A DNA stretch of 64,000 nt from NCBI RefSeq assembly GCF_000576425.1, contig NZ_KK069997.1, positions 55,965 to 119,964 on the forward strand, in the 5' to 3' direction. Shown piece after piece: positions 56,538-64,000 of the stretch. The notes beneath the pieces are model-generated. The model saw nothing but the letters and a program-made list of their open reading frames with translations, had not been told where the DNA came from and searched no databases. How positions within the stretch are numbered: the first letter of the stretch is position 1; every line of letters starts with the position of its first letter. The stretch is from Brachybacterium phenoliresistens (GTDB taxonomy: Bacteria > Actinomycetota > Actinomycetes > Actinomycetales > Dermabacteraceae). A program made the translations under genes and the position numbers.

Positions 56538-56543
56538 AGCCTA
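56538..56543 (-). promoter_or_regulatory. -10 box of a probable leaderless promoter (dnaE)
   Basis: TAGGCT on the minus strand lies six bases before the dnaE ATG, the same geometry as at 34765 and 7437. The rest of the 196-base gap to the next gene shows nothing else. Confidence 0.55.
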
Positions 56544-56727
56544 GTCACCGTCCCCCTCCGGCGGGGCCCCCGGGGTCCCGCCGCAGCGGCCGCGAAGGTC
56601 ACGCCGCGCGTCCGGCGTGTCGCCCGATCCCCGTGATCCGCCGGCCGCCGCCCGCCCGGGGAGCCGGTGCCGGCGAGGGGGCGGACGGCCCGGCGGCGGA
56701 GGCGGCCGGCGGTGCGCGGTCAGCGGA

Positions 56728-57456
56728 TCAGCGCGACCCGCCGTCCTCCTCGGCCTGCTGCCCGCGCCGGGTCTCGGCGAGCAGCGTCGCGAGGTAGTCC
56801 TGGACGTCCTCGGTGCTCAGCGAGCGCTCGTCGCGCCGCGGCGGGATGCCGCCGACGAAGGCGCCGCCGTGCCAGGCGAGGGAGTCGTCGGGCAGGCTCG
56901 GATCGTCGTCGCGCCACAGGTCGATCGGCACGTCGTGGGCGGCGAGGTCGCGGGCGATCTCATCGGCCGCCGCCGCGGAGCCCGAGCGCTGCAGCACGGC
57001 CACGAGCAGGGACTGGGCGGCCCAGGCGGAGGCGTCGTCCTGCCCGGGGTCCACGGACTCCTGCACCAGGGCGATGTAGCTGGCGGCCAGCTCGTCGTCC
57101 CCGGACTCGTAGTGGTCCTTGGCCACGCGCAGCGCGATCCTCGGCACCAGATGGCGCGCGTCCCACAGCACCGCCGCGCCCACCAGCGCCATGCCGACGC
57201 CGGTGGGGAAGTCCGGGTCCAGGGCGATGGGGCTGGCGGGGGTGCGCCCCGCACGGCGGTCGTCATCGGCCTCGAGGTAGGCCTGGGCGGCCTCCTCCAC
57301 CGCGGTGCGGGCCCGGCCCTCGTCGCGCAGAGCGAGCTCCGCGCCGGCAGGGTCGATGCCCAGGCGCCGCGCCACCCGGGCGAAGGGGAAGTCGGGGCGG
57401 GACAGGGCGCTGTCCCGGGAGGCGGACAGGGCGGTGCTCGGCTGCTCGTCGCTCAT
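56728..57456 (-). CDS. Hypothetical protein
   Basis: This 242-residue protein has no signal peptide or membrane helix. It is acidic and mostly helical, with a stretch (DHYESGDDELAASYIALVQESVDPGQ, in parts) that looks like helical-repeat packing, a WHGGAFVGGIPP segment and an acidic C terminus. I do not recognise a family. ATG 57456 was chosen because the upstream frame is antisense to the rluD gene. Codon use and GC at third positions match the neighbours, so it looks real. It lies between dnaE and rluD on the same strand with 47 bases to rluD. Confidence 0.65.
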   Translation of the reverse strand: MSDEQPSTALSASRDSALSRPDFPFARVARRLGIDPAGAELALRDEGRARTAVEEAAQAYLEADDDRRAGRTPASPIALDPDFPTGVGMALVGAAVLWDARHLVPRIALRVAKDHYESGDDELAASYIALVQESVDPGQDDASAWAAQSLLVAVLQRSGSAAAADEIARDLAAHDVPIDLWRDDDPSLPDDSLAWHGGAFVGGIPPRRDERSLSTEDVQDYLATLLAETRRGQQAEEDGGSR

Positions 57457-57503
57457 GCTCCGACGGTATCGCGATCGGCTCCGCACCCGGCGCCGCAGGG
57501 GCC

Positions 57504-58430
57504 TCAGCCCTCGCGCAGGATGCGGAGCGCCTCGGCGAGGTCCTCGGGATAGGACGAGGTGAAGGTGACCTGCTCGCGGGAGATCGGATGCTCGAAGCTG
57601 AGCTCGACGGCGTGCAGCCACTGGCGCTCCAGGCCCAGACGGGCCGCGATCGTCGGATCCGAGCCGTAGAGCGGGTCCCCCACCAGCGGATGCCGCATGG
57701 CGGAGAAGTGGACGCGGATCTGGTGGGTGCGGCCGGTCTCCAGGTGGATCTCCAGCAGCGCGGCCGAGCGGAACATCTCCTCGACCTCGTAGTGGGTCAC
57801 CGCGTGCTTGCCGGTGCTCATGACCGCGTACTTGTAGTCGTGGTGCGGGGAGCGGCCGATGGGCGCCTCGATGGTCCCGCGCAGCGGGTCCGGGTGGCCC
57901 TGGCACACCGCGTGGTACGTCTTGGAGACGGTGCGGCGGCGGAAGGCGTCCTTGAGCACCGAGTAGGCGCGCTCGGACTTGGCGACGACCATGAGACCGC
58001 TGGTGCCCACGTCCAGGCGCTGGACGATCCCCTTGCGCTCGGGCGCACCCGAGGTGGAGATGCGGATGTTGGCCCCGGCGAGATGGCCCAGCACCGTCGG
58101 CCCGGTCCAGCCGACGCTGGGATGGGCGGCCACGCCCACGGGCTTGTCGACGACGACGATGTGGTCGTCCTCGAAGACGATGCTCATGCCCTCGACGACC
58201 CCGGCGTGGATCTGCGCCGCAGGCCTCGCCGGCGGGATCACCGCGGTGAGCAGGGCTCCGGCCTCGAGGCGGGTCGAGCGGGCGGGCACGGCGCCGTCGA
58301 TGGTGACCTCGCCGGCCATCACGAGCTCCGCGGCCCGGGTGCGCGAGAGGCCGAACAGCCGCGAGACGCCGACGTCGACCCGCTCCCCCGCCAGCCCGTC
58401 GGGCACGGGAAGGGTGCGCTCCTCGCTCAT
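57504..58430 (-). CDS. RluD/RluA-family pseudouridine synthase
   Basis: This 308-residue RNA-modifying enzyme has an N-terminal S4 domain (ERVDVGVSRLFGLSRTRAAEL, about 15-75) and a pseudouridine synthase domain with the catalytic Asp in IVQRLDVGTSGLMVVAK (usual HRLDxxTSG, here with Gln for His) and the GRTHQIRVHF motif. It isomerises uridines in 23S rRNA. Its place after lspA is conserved in many Gram-positive bacteria. ATG 58430 overlaps the lspA stop as ATGA. Confidence 0.93.
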   Translation of the reverse strand: MSEERTLPVPDGLAGERVDVGVSRLFGLSRTRAAELVMAGEVTIDGAVPARSTRLEAGALLTAVIPPARPAAQIHAGVVEGMSIVFEDDHIVVVDKPVGVAAHPSVGWTGPTVLGHLAGANIRISTSGAPERKGIVQRLDVGTSGLMVVAKSERAYSVLKDAFRRRTVSKTYHAVCQGHPDPLRGTIEAPIGRSPHHDYKYAVMSTGKHAVTHYEVEEMFRSAALLEIHLETGRTHQIRVHFSAMRHPLVGDPLYGSDPTIAARLGLERQWLHAVELSFEHPISREQVTFTSSYPEDLAEALRILREG

Positions 58431-59029
58431 GCTCCGTGCTCCTGGTCAGTCGGGGCCGGGCGGCGGTCCGCCGCGTCCGCGGGGCGGGAGGGGTCCGAGG
58501 GCACGCCGATCACGCTGAGCAGGACCAGCAGGATCGCCCCGCCGACCACGCCCATGTCCGCCACGTTGAACACGGGCCAGTTCGGCAGCTGGAGGAAGTC
58601 GACGACCTCGCCGCGGAACGGACCGGGCGGGCGCAGCAGCCGGTCATGGATGTTGCCGAGCGCCCCGCCGATGATCAGCCCGAGGCTCAGCGCCCACCAG
58701 GGCGAGCGGACCGCGCGGACGGCGAAGACGAGCACGCCCACGCAGATGAGCAGCTGCAGGCAGGTCACCACCGGGGTGGCGCCGGCGCCCATCCCCCAGG
58801 CGGCGCCCGAGTTGTACAGCAGGTGCAGCTGGAGGATCTCGCCGAGCAGGGGCTGGGAGCGGCCCAGCGGCAGCGCGGACTCGGCCCAGTTCTTGGTCGC
58901 CTGGTCGGCGACGGCGAGGGCGGCGCCGAGCACCAGGACGATCGCCAGGACGGCGGTCAGAGGGAGAGGACGGCGAACGCCGGACGCATCGCGTCCGGCG
59001 TTCGCAGGGTCCGTGGCGGAACGGTTCAC
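58427..59029 (-). CDS. lspA: Lipoprotein signal peptidase (signal peptidase II)
   Basis: This 200-residue membrane protease cleaves lipoprotein signal peptides, including that of the DppA-type lipoprotein in this window. It has four membrane helices, with LLYNSGAAWGMG and the two catalytic Asp regions GALGNIHDRLLR and FNVADMGVVGG. The N-terminal 20 residues and C-terminal 30 residues are hydrophilic extensions. GTG 59029 overlaps the divIVA stop as GTGA. Confidence 0.94.
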   Translation of the reverse strand: MNRSATDPANAGRDASGVRRPLPLTAVLAIVLVLGAALAVADQATKNWAESALPLGRSQPLLGEILQLHLLYNSGAAWGMGAGATPVVTCLQLLICVGVLVFAVRAVRSPWWALSLGLIIGGALGNIHDRLLRPPGPFRGEVVDFLQLPNWPVFNVADMGVVGGAILLVLLSVIGVPSDPSRPADAADRRPAPTDQEHGA

Positions 59030-59691
59030 AGACCGAAGTTCGCCTGCTTGTCCTGCGTCTCGCTGGTGTCGAGATCGCGCAGCTGGTTCTCCAGGTAGTT
59101 GCGCAGGCGGTTGCGGTAGTCGCGCTCGAAGGTGCGCAGACCCTCGATCGCCTTCTCCAGCTCCGCCTTCTTGACCTCGAGCGCCTCCAGCGTGGTGCGG
59201 GACTTCTCCTCGGCCTCGCCGACGATGCGCTGGTGCTCCTCCTGCGCGGCGTTGATGAGGCGGTCGCGCTCGTCCTCGCCGTTCTTGACGTACTCGTCGT
59301 GCAGGCGGTTGGCCAGGGCGATGATGCCGGCGGCCGAGGCGTCGGGGCTCTGGGCTGCGGCGGGCTCGGCCGGGGCCTCCGCGACGGGCTCCTCGGCGGG
59401 CTCGGCCGCGGGAGCCTCGGTCTCGGCGACGGCTGCGACGGCGGTGTCCTCGTCCTCGGCGACGGCCGCGGGGGCCTGCGCGGAGGCGGCCGCGGCGGAC
59501 TCCAGCTCCGCGATGCGGTTCTGGGCCTCCTCGAGCTCCGTGGTCAGGCGCGCGTTCTCGTCGATGAGCTCCTGCAGGCGCGGCAGGACGTCGTTGTCGA
59601 GGTAATTGTCGACCTCGTCCATGTCGTAGCCTTCGGAGAACCGCACCGGGGTGAAGCGCTTGTTCAGCAGGTCCTCGGGCATCAGGGCCAT
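59026..59691 (-). CDS. divIVA: DivIVA/Wag31 polar growth and division protein
   Basis: This 221-residue protein has the N-terminal DivIVA lipid-binding domain (LLNKRFTPVRFSEGYDMDEV, about 8-30), a short coiled coil, an Ala/Glu/Pro-rich variable linker (about 65-115) and a long C-terminal coiled coil. In actinobacteria it marks poles and septa and organises peptidoglycan synthesis. AAGGTGA before ATG 59691 supports the start; ATG 59682 three codons on is an alternative. A TACGCT box at 59751-59756 may be its -10. lspA and rluD follow by overlapping coupling. Confidence 0.94.
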   Translation of the reverse strand: MALMPEDLLNKRFTPVRFSEGYDMDEVDNYLDNDVLPRLQELIDENARLTTELEEAQNRIAELESAAAASAQAPAAVAEDEDTAVAAVAETEAPAAEPAEEPVAEAPAEPAAAQSPDASAAGIIALANRLHDEYVKNGEDERDRLINAAQEEHQRIVGEAEEKSRTTLEALEVKKAELEKAIEGLRTFERDYRNRLRNYLENQLRDLDTSETQDKQANFGL

Positions 59692-59789
59692 GGGGTCACC
59701 TTCTCGTCAGTCTTGGTTGTGTGGCGCCTACGTGTGCGCACCTGCGACACAGCGTAGCCGAAAGCGGATCCGATCTCCGCACCGGCCTC

Positions 59790-60080
59790 TCAGGAAGCGA
59801 GGCCCCCGAGCACGGACAGCAGGATGGACCCTCCGAGCAGGAGGATCATCAGGCTCAGGTCCAGGGCCACCGCGCCGAGGCGGATCGGCGGGATGATGCG
59901 ACGGAGCCCCCGCACCGGTGGGTCGGTGAGGGAGTAGACGAGCTCGAAGAGCACGAGGACCAGGCCCCGCGGCCGGAAATCCCGCGAATAGGCCTGGATC
60001 CATTCCAGGATCAGTCGCGCCACCAGCGCGATCATGTACAGCAGCAGCGCGATGTACGCCACCGAGGCGATCAGCTGCAC
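59790..60080 (-). CDS. YggT-family membrane protein
   Basis: This 96-residue protein has two hydrophobic regions flanking the conserved YggT segment VARLILEWIQAYSRDFRPRG and LVYSLTDPPVRGLRRIIPPIRLG. It is regularly found next to sepF and divIVA in the division cluster; it is thought to help osmotic or division functions but has no defined reaction. The start is GTG 60080, six bases after the sepF stop, with GAGGG upstream. Confidence 0.93.
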   Translation of the reverse strand: MQLIASVAYIALLLYMIALVARLILEWIQAYSRDFRPRGLVLVLFELVYSLTDPPVRGLRRIIPPIRLGAVALDLSLMILLLGGSILLSVLGGLAS

Positions 60081-60086
60081 CGGCCC

Positions 60087-60569
60087 TCAGCTCTGGTTGT
60101 AGAAGCTGCTCTCCTCGGCCGTCGCCTCGCCGTCGACCTGGATGAACTCCGGGGACAGGAGGAAGACCTTGGAGGTGACGCGCTCGATGGAGCCGCGCAG
60201 CCCGAACACGAGCCCCGCGGAGAAGTCGACCATGCGCTTGGCGTCGCCGTCCTGCATGTCCGAGAGGTTCACGATCACCGGGACACCGTCGCGGAACGAC
60301 TCGCCGATGGCCTTGGCGTCGTTGTAGGACCGCGGGTGGATGGTCGTGATGCGCGCCATCGTCTCCTCCTGAGAAGGACTCATCGCGACGACATGGTTGC
60401 GCCGGATGGGCGTCACCTGAGCCTCGCGCTCCACATGCTGCTCCGGGGCCCGCTCGGTGCGGCGCGCCGCCGGCGCGTCGTCGCGGACGTCCCGCTCGTC
60501 GTCGTAGTAGTCCTCGTCGACCTCGTTCGCGAGGCCGAGTGCGACCATCGCGTTGTGCCACGTGCCCAT
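60087..60569 (-). CDS. sepF: Cell division protein SepF
   Basis: This 160-residue FtsZ-binding protein begins with a short N-terminal membrane-binding helix ([15 protein letters not shown]), an acidic/charged linker and the DUF552 core ([20 protein letters not shown] through [14 protein letters not shown]). It anchors FtsZ to the membrane in actinobacteria, which lack FtsA. GGGAGA before ATG 60569 fixes the start. It is followed at once by yggT. The 180-base gap back to pgeF holds no gene that I can see. Confidence 0.94.
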   Translation of the reverse strand: MGTWHNAMVALGLANEVDEDYYDDERDVRDDAPAARRTERAPEQHVEREAQVTPIRRNHVVAMSPSQEETMARITTIHPRSYNDAKAIGESFRDGVPVIVNLSDMQDGDAKRMVDFSAGLVFGLRGSIERVTSKVFLLSPEFIQVDGEATAEESSFYNQS

Positions 60570-60749
60570 GGGCAGATCTCCCAGTCTGTCTTCATTCCGC
60601 TGACGGGATCCCGGGGAAGCACGGGGAGTGCGTGGGGACCCTTCCCATGGAACGTACCGGAGCGATGCATATCCCGCGTGGAGGCGCACGGCGTGTCGTC
60701 CGCAGGATCCCGGCGTGTCCTCGTGATCCGTGCCGCGCGGGCGATCGCG

Positions 60750-61490
60750 TCAGGCCCGGCGGATGACGCCCGCGAAGCGCCCCGTGGTGCCCTCGCGCCG
60801 GTACGAGAAGAAGCGCGGGTCCTCGAGGGTGCACGGGGCCTCGACCGCGACGGCGGAGGCGGGCACCCCGGCGAGCTCGAGGGCTCGCACGGCGCCCGCC
60901 CGCAGGTCCAGGGCCGGGGTGCCCCAGCGGGTGCGCGCGCAGATGCCGTCCAGGACCGCGGCGGACTCCTCCTGCATGGCGGCGGGCACCTCGTAGCAGT
61001 CCCCGCAGATGCTCGGCCCGATGCTCGCCCGGATCCGGGAGGGGACGGCGCCCAGCGCCGCCATGGACTCCACGGTGCGCTGGAGCACGCCGTCGAGCAG
61101 GCCGCGACGGCCCGCATGGGCGGCGCCGATCACGCCGGAGGCCGCGTCGCTCAGCAGCACGGGCAGGCAGTCGGCCACCATGATCAGCAGCGCCACGTCG
61201 CGGCGGGAGGTCACCAGCGCATCGGCGGGGATCACGGGGACCGGGCCGTCGGCGGGCAGGACGTGCACCTCGGCCGAGTGGATCTGATCGACCGCGGCCA
61301 GGGGCGCGCCCATCTCCGCGCGGAGCAGGTCGCGGTTGCGGCGCACGGCGGACTCCTCGTCCCCCACGTGCAGGGCGAGGTTCAGGCTGTCGTAGGGCGC
61401 CGCGCCGATGCCGCCCGCCCGGGTGGTGAACAGGGCGCGGGCCCCGCGCAGATGCGGGGCCCGCAGGACGGCATCGGCCGGGAGCGTCAC
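60750..61490 (-). CDS. pgeF: YfiH/PgeF-type multicopper-oxidase-fold purine nucleoside phosphorylase
   Basis: This 246-residue protein has the laccase-domain (DUF152) motifs: [23 protein letters not shown] and [14 protein letters not shown], whose Cys and two His form the metal/active site, and [12 protein letters not shown]. Family members act on purine nucleosides (phosphorylase/deaminase) or edit peptidoglycan precursors. Its position after ftsZ is conserved in Gram-positive bacteria. GTG 61490 overlaps the ftsZ stop as GTGA, giving co-translation. Confidence 0.92.
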   Translation of the reverse strand: MTLPADAVLRAPHLRGARALFTTRAGGIGAAPYDSLNLALHVGDEESAVRRNRDLLRAEMGAPLAAVDQIHSAEVHVLPADGPVPVIPADALVTSRRDVALLIMVADCLPVLLSDAASGVIGAAHAGRRGLLDGVLQRTVESMAALGAVPSRIRASIGPSICGDCYEVPAAMQEESAAVLDGICARTRWGTPALDLRAGAVRALELAGVPASAVAVEAPCTLEDPRFFSYRREGTTGRFAGVIRRA

Positions 61491-62824
61491 TTCAGGAACG
61501 ACGGCAGGTCGAGATCGTCGTCGCCCTCGGGCTCCTGGATGCGCGGGGGACGCACCGGCTGGGGCGAGGCGGGCTGGGCCTGCTGCGCCGGCCGCTCGGC
61601 GGACTCGGCCTCGGCCGGGTCCAGCACCTCGGTCGCCGGCTCGGGGCTGGGCTGGGGCGCGGACGCCGGGCGCGGCGGCACCGCCTGCTGCTCCTGCGGG
61701 GAGGGCGTGAAGGTCTGCTGGGGCGTGCCCCAGGAGCCGGAGAACGCCCCGGCGCCGGCACCGCGGGACTCCTGCTGCTCGGACCGGCCCAGAGCGGGCC
61801 GCGGCTGCGTCTCGGTCCGGCGGGGCTCGCTGCGCTGCGGGATCGCTGCGGGCTGCGCCGTCTGGCGCGGGCTGGGGCCGCCGGACTCGAAGCCCGCCGC
61901 GATCACGGTCACGCGGACCTCGTCGCCCAGGGCGTCGTCGATCACGGAGCCGAAGATGATGTTCGCATCGGGGTGGGCGGCCTCCTGCACCAGGCGGGCG
62001 GCCTCCGAGACCTCGTAGAGGCCGAGGTCGCTGCCGCCCTGGATGGACAGCAGCACGCCGTAGGCGCCGTCGATGGAGGCCTCCAGCAGGGGGCTCGAGA
62101 CCGCGAGCTCCGCCGCCTGGAGGGCGCGGTCGTCCCCGCGGGCCGAGCCGATCCCCATCAGCGCGCTGCCCGCGCCCTGCATCACGGACTTCACGTCCGC
62201 GAAGTCGAGGTTGATCAGACCCGGGGTGGTGATGAGGTCGGTGATGCCCTGGACGCCGGAGAGCAGGACCTGGTCGGCGGACTTGAAGGCGTCGAGCATC
62301 GAGACCTGCTTGTCGGCGATCGACAGCAGGCGGTCGTTGGGGATGACGATGAGGGTGTCGACCTCGGCCTGGAGGGCGGCGATGCCGGACTCGGCCTGGG
62401 TCGAGCGGCGACGGCCCTCGAAGGTGAACGGACGGGTGACCACACCGATGGTCAGCGCGCCCAGGCTGCGGGCGATGTTCGCCACGACCGGCGCACCGCC
62501 GGTGCCGGTGCCGCCGCCCTCGCCGGCGGTCACGAAGACCATGTCGGCGCCGCGCAGCACCTCCTCGATCTCCTCGGCGTGGTCCTCCGCCGCCTTCTTG
62601 CCGACCTCCGGGTCGGCGCCGGCGCCGAGGCCGCGGGTGATCTCCTTGCCGACGTCGAGCTTGACGTCGGCGTCGGACATCAGCAGCGCCTGCGCGTCGG
62701 TGTTGATGGCGATGAACTCGACGCCCTTGAGACCGGATTCGATCATGCGGTTGACGGCGTTCACACCGCCGCCGCCGATGCCGACGACCTTGATGACTGC
62801 GAGGTAGTTCTGTGATCCGGTCAC
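61487..62824 (-). CDS. ftsZ: Cell division GTPase FtsZ
   Basis: This 445-residue tubulin homologue polymerises into the Z-ring. It has [17 protein letters not shown], GTPase signature GGGTGTG (103-109), the catalytic loop with NLDFADV, a long Pro/Gln-rich disordered linker (about 320-430) and the C-terminal SepF-binding peptide [12 protein letters not shown] 62824 with AAGGAC upstream matches the usual N terminus ([10 protein letters not shown]). The frame continues upstream through ATG 62938, which would add 38 non-conserved residues. A promoter 62950-62978 is close to that ATG. pgeF is coupled by a GTGA overlap. Confidence 0.95.
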   Translation of the reverse strand: MTGSQNYLAVIKVVGIGGGGVNAVNRMIESGLKGVEFIAINTDAQALLMSDADVKLDVGKEITRGLGAGADPEVGKKAAEDHAEEIEEVLRGADMVFVTAGEGGGTGTGGAPVVANIARSLGALTIGVVTRPFTFEGRRRSTQAESGIAALQAEVDTLIVIPNDRLLSIADKQVSMLDAFKSADQVLLSGVQGITDLITTPGLINLDFADVKSVMQGAGSALMGIGSARGDDRALQAAELAVSSPLLEASIDGAYGVLLSIQGGSDLGLYEVSEAARLVQEAAHPDANIIFGSVIDDALGDEVRVTVIAAGFESGGPSPRQTAQPAAIPQRSEPRRTETQPRPALGRSEQQESRGAGAGAFSGSWGTPQQTFTPSPQEQQAVPPRPASAPQPSPEPATEVLDPAEAESAERPAQQAQPASPQPVRPPRIQEPEGDDDLDLPSFLK

Positions 62825-62949
62825 GTTCGGGTCCTTGCTCTCGATGTCTGTGCTGATGGGAGCGGTGCGGGGCCGTCCGCTCGACCCCGGTGCCAAACCC
62901 TCGACCTCGAGTTGAGGTTCAGGTTCATACGTTCTCATCCGTGCTTCTG

Positions 62950-62978
62950 ACGCTATGGACGCCGCGCACCCGGCGCAA
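62950..62978 (-). promoter_or_regulatory. ftsZ promoter
   Basis: On the minus strand, -35 TTGCGC (62973-62978) and -10 TAGCGT (62950-62955) are 17 bases apart, inside the ftsQ-ftsZ gap. The predicted start near 62943 gives a leader of about 119 bases to GTG 62824, in which CCTCAACTCGAGG forms an imperfect inverted repeat. Confidence 0.5.
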
Positions 62979-63042
62979 ACACCTCGCGCGCGTGTCGGCA
63001 GGAAATACGGTGAGGGAATTCCCGGGCGCGGTCGGCGCCCGG

Positions 63043-64000
63043 TCAGCGGGTGACGGGGGCGACCGGGGAGGACACGTCGATCACCGTTCCCGGCTGCCCG
63101 AGGAGGGCGGCGACGACCTGGGCCTTGAGCTCCGCGTCCTGCGCATCGCCCCACACGACCGTCTTCTGCCCCTCCCCCACGGCGACGGTCAGGGTGACGT
63201 CGGAGCGGGAGGACGCGGAGATGGCGCTGGTGGACCCGCGCAGGTCCGCGGGCAGCTCCGCGAGCACCTCGAGCATCGCGTCGGTGGCGCCCTCAGGATC
63301 CTTGGAGCCGGTCGCGACGGTCAGCGGCACCAGCGTCGCGCCCTCGGCCGCCTCGGGCGGGAGCTGCTCCCCCTCGGCGTCGACCACCGCGGTGCCGCCG
63401 TCGGCGGTCGCGACCGTCGCGATGGGCGTGCGCTCGCGCACCGTGACGCGGATCCCGTCGGGCCAGGTGCGCTCCACGGAGGCGCTCGCCACGCCGGGGA
63501 TCGCCTCGGCCTCCGCCGTGATCCGCCCGGAGGGGACGCGCAGGATGCTCGTGCCGAGCGCCGGCTCGGCGGCACGGCGCACGGCCTGCGCATCGACGTA
63601 GCCGGTCCCGGCGATCTCGACGTCCGCGACCCGGAAGGCGGGGGCGTACAGGAGCACGCCGACCGCCGCCAGGACCAGCACCAGCAGCCCCGCGGAGACG
63701 GCGAGGATCGTGCGGCGGCGCCGCAGCCACGGCCGCGGGGTCACCAGGGAGCGGAAGCGATCCGCCGCCGGGACGACGCGTCGCGGCCCCTCCGGGGCCG
63801 CCTCCGGAGAGGCCGGGGTCCGGGCCGCCGGGGACGCGGGAGTCCGGACGGATGCGGGGGCGGCGGCCCGGGCCGCCATGGGGCGCACCGGCGCCTCGGA
63901 CCGGCCGGTCGACGGCGCGGCGCGCCGGGCCGTCGGCTCGGCAGGGCGGGCCGTCGGCTCGGCGGGGCGGGCGGGCTCGGCGGGGCGGGCGGGCTCGGCG
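63043..64000 (-). CDS. ftsQ: Cell division protein FtsQ (5' end outside window)
   Basis: This bitopic divisome protein has a Pro/Ala/Arg-rich cytosolic part, one membrane helix ([21 protein letters not shown]), a POTRA domain starting [19 protein letters not shown] and the FtsQ beta domain with [20 protein letters not shown]. An ATG at 63888 exists, but the frame remains open to the window edge and encodes repeats of A-E-P-A-R-P, so the true start probably lies beyond 64000. It is followed by ftsZ as in other actinobacteria; ftsA is absent from the pair, as expected. Confidence 0.92.
   Translation of the reverse strand, partial: AEPARPAEPARPAEPTARPAEPTARRAAPSTGRSEAPVRPMAARAAAPASVRTPASPAARTPASPEAAPEGPRRVVPAADRFRSLVTPRPWLRRRRTILAVSAGLLVLVLAAVGVLLYAPAFRVADVEIAGTGYVDAQAVRRAAEPALGTSILRVPSGRITAEAEAIPGVASASVERTWPDGIRVTVRERTPIATVATADGGTAVVDAEGEQLPPEAAEGATLVPLTVATGSKDPEGATDAMLEVLAELPADLRGSTSAISASSRSDVTLTVAVGEGQKTVVWGDAQDAELKAQVVAALLGQPGTVIDVSSPVAPVTR
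63923..64000. repeat. 18-base tandem repeats in the ftsQ 5' coding region
   Basis: Units of the form GGCGGGGCGGGCGGGCTC recur at 18-base spacing to the window edge, with diverged copies (GGGCCGTCGGCTCGGC) before them. On the coding strand they encode [12 protein letters not shown] hexapeptides. The array may continue outside the window. Confidence 0.75.

Noticed and set aside
57456..57470. Leaderless promoter before the hypothetical gene at 56728-57456
   Set aside because: A TACCGT-like box has the right spacing, but it overlaps a possible GGAG ribosome site and is too weak to call.

Overview
The window is very GC-rich chromosomal DNA from an actinobacterium. The gene content and order fit Micrococcales, most likely a Brachybacterium-like member of Dermabacteraceae. 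That placement is inferred from protein similarity by eye and from a characteristic order: adnA-adnB, a TetR regulator, DUF3107 and rhlE at one end, and ftsQ-ftsZ-pgeF-sepF-yggT-divIVA-lspA at the other. It reads as ordinary core chromosome. I see no prophage, insertion sequence, CRISPR array, rRNA or tRNA.

Region by region. 1-7.4 kb: the end of a degenerate APH-fold kinase and the AdnA/AdnB helicase-nuclease. 7.4-10.4 kb: TetR regulator, DUF3107 protein and DEAD-box helicase. 10.5-13.7 kb: MarC and PHP proteins opposite a divergent Xaa-Pro aminopeptidase. 13.6-16.9 kb: a tightly coupled run of MgtE-N/CBS, DUF1003 and Mrp. 17-20.6 kb: TatB, O-methyltransferase, DUF3117, a small membrane protein, a LOG-family protein and DapE. 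20.8-26.9 kb: a secreted EndoH-type endoglycosidase, a fused FAD/NAD(P)-binding/Pth2-like protein, an MFS exporter with its divergent ArsR-type regulator, and DUF2277. 27-31.5 kb: DapD, a membrane-anchored lysozyme-fold protein and a secreted PL8 polysaccharide lyase. 31.6-38 kb: citrate synthase, DapC, ferredoxin, an SH3-like domain protein, a CDP-alcohol phosphatidyltransferase, a membrane protein and TypA. 38.4-43.9 kb: a complete Dpp/Opp-type peptide ABC importer. 44-49.7 kb: Pgi, a GH25 lysozyme, an NCS2 nucleobase permease and an MHS-type MFS permease. 49.9-56.5 kb: flotillin, an acyl-CoA dehydrogenase-family protein and DnaE. 56.7-64 kb: a hypothetical protein, RluD-type synthase, LspA, DivIVA, YggT, SepF, PgeF, FtsZ and the start-less FtsQ.

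How the genes work together. dapD, dapC and dapE supply three steps of the succinylase route to meso-diaminopimelate and lysine; dapC sits next to a ferredoxin gene as in other actinobacteria. The 57-64 kb block is the division end of a dcw cluster. The EndoH-type enzyme and the PL8 lyase are both Tat-exported glycan-active enzymes, and an identical 11-base LacI-type operator half is found upstream of both, so they may be co-regulated.

Expression signals. Many adjacent genes overlap by GTGA or ATGA, implying translational coupling. At least nine genes have a TANNNT-like -10 box 6-7 bases before the start codon, the signature of leaderless mRNAs. Convergent gene pairs are separated by strong hairpins, including a 44-base perfect palindrome. 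The least ordinary items are the FAD-Pth2 fusion, the shared operator-like site, the degenerate kinase beside AdnAB, and the repeat-and-hairpin-rich gap between typA and the peptide transporter.
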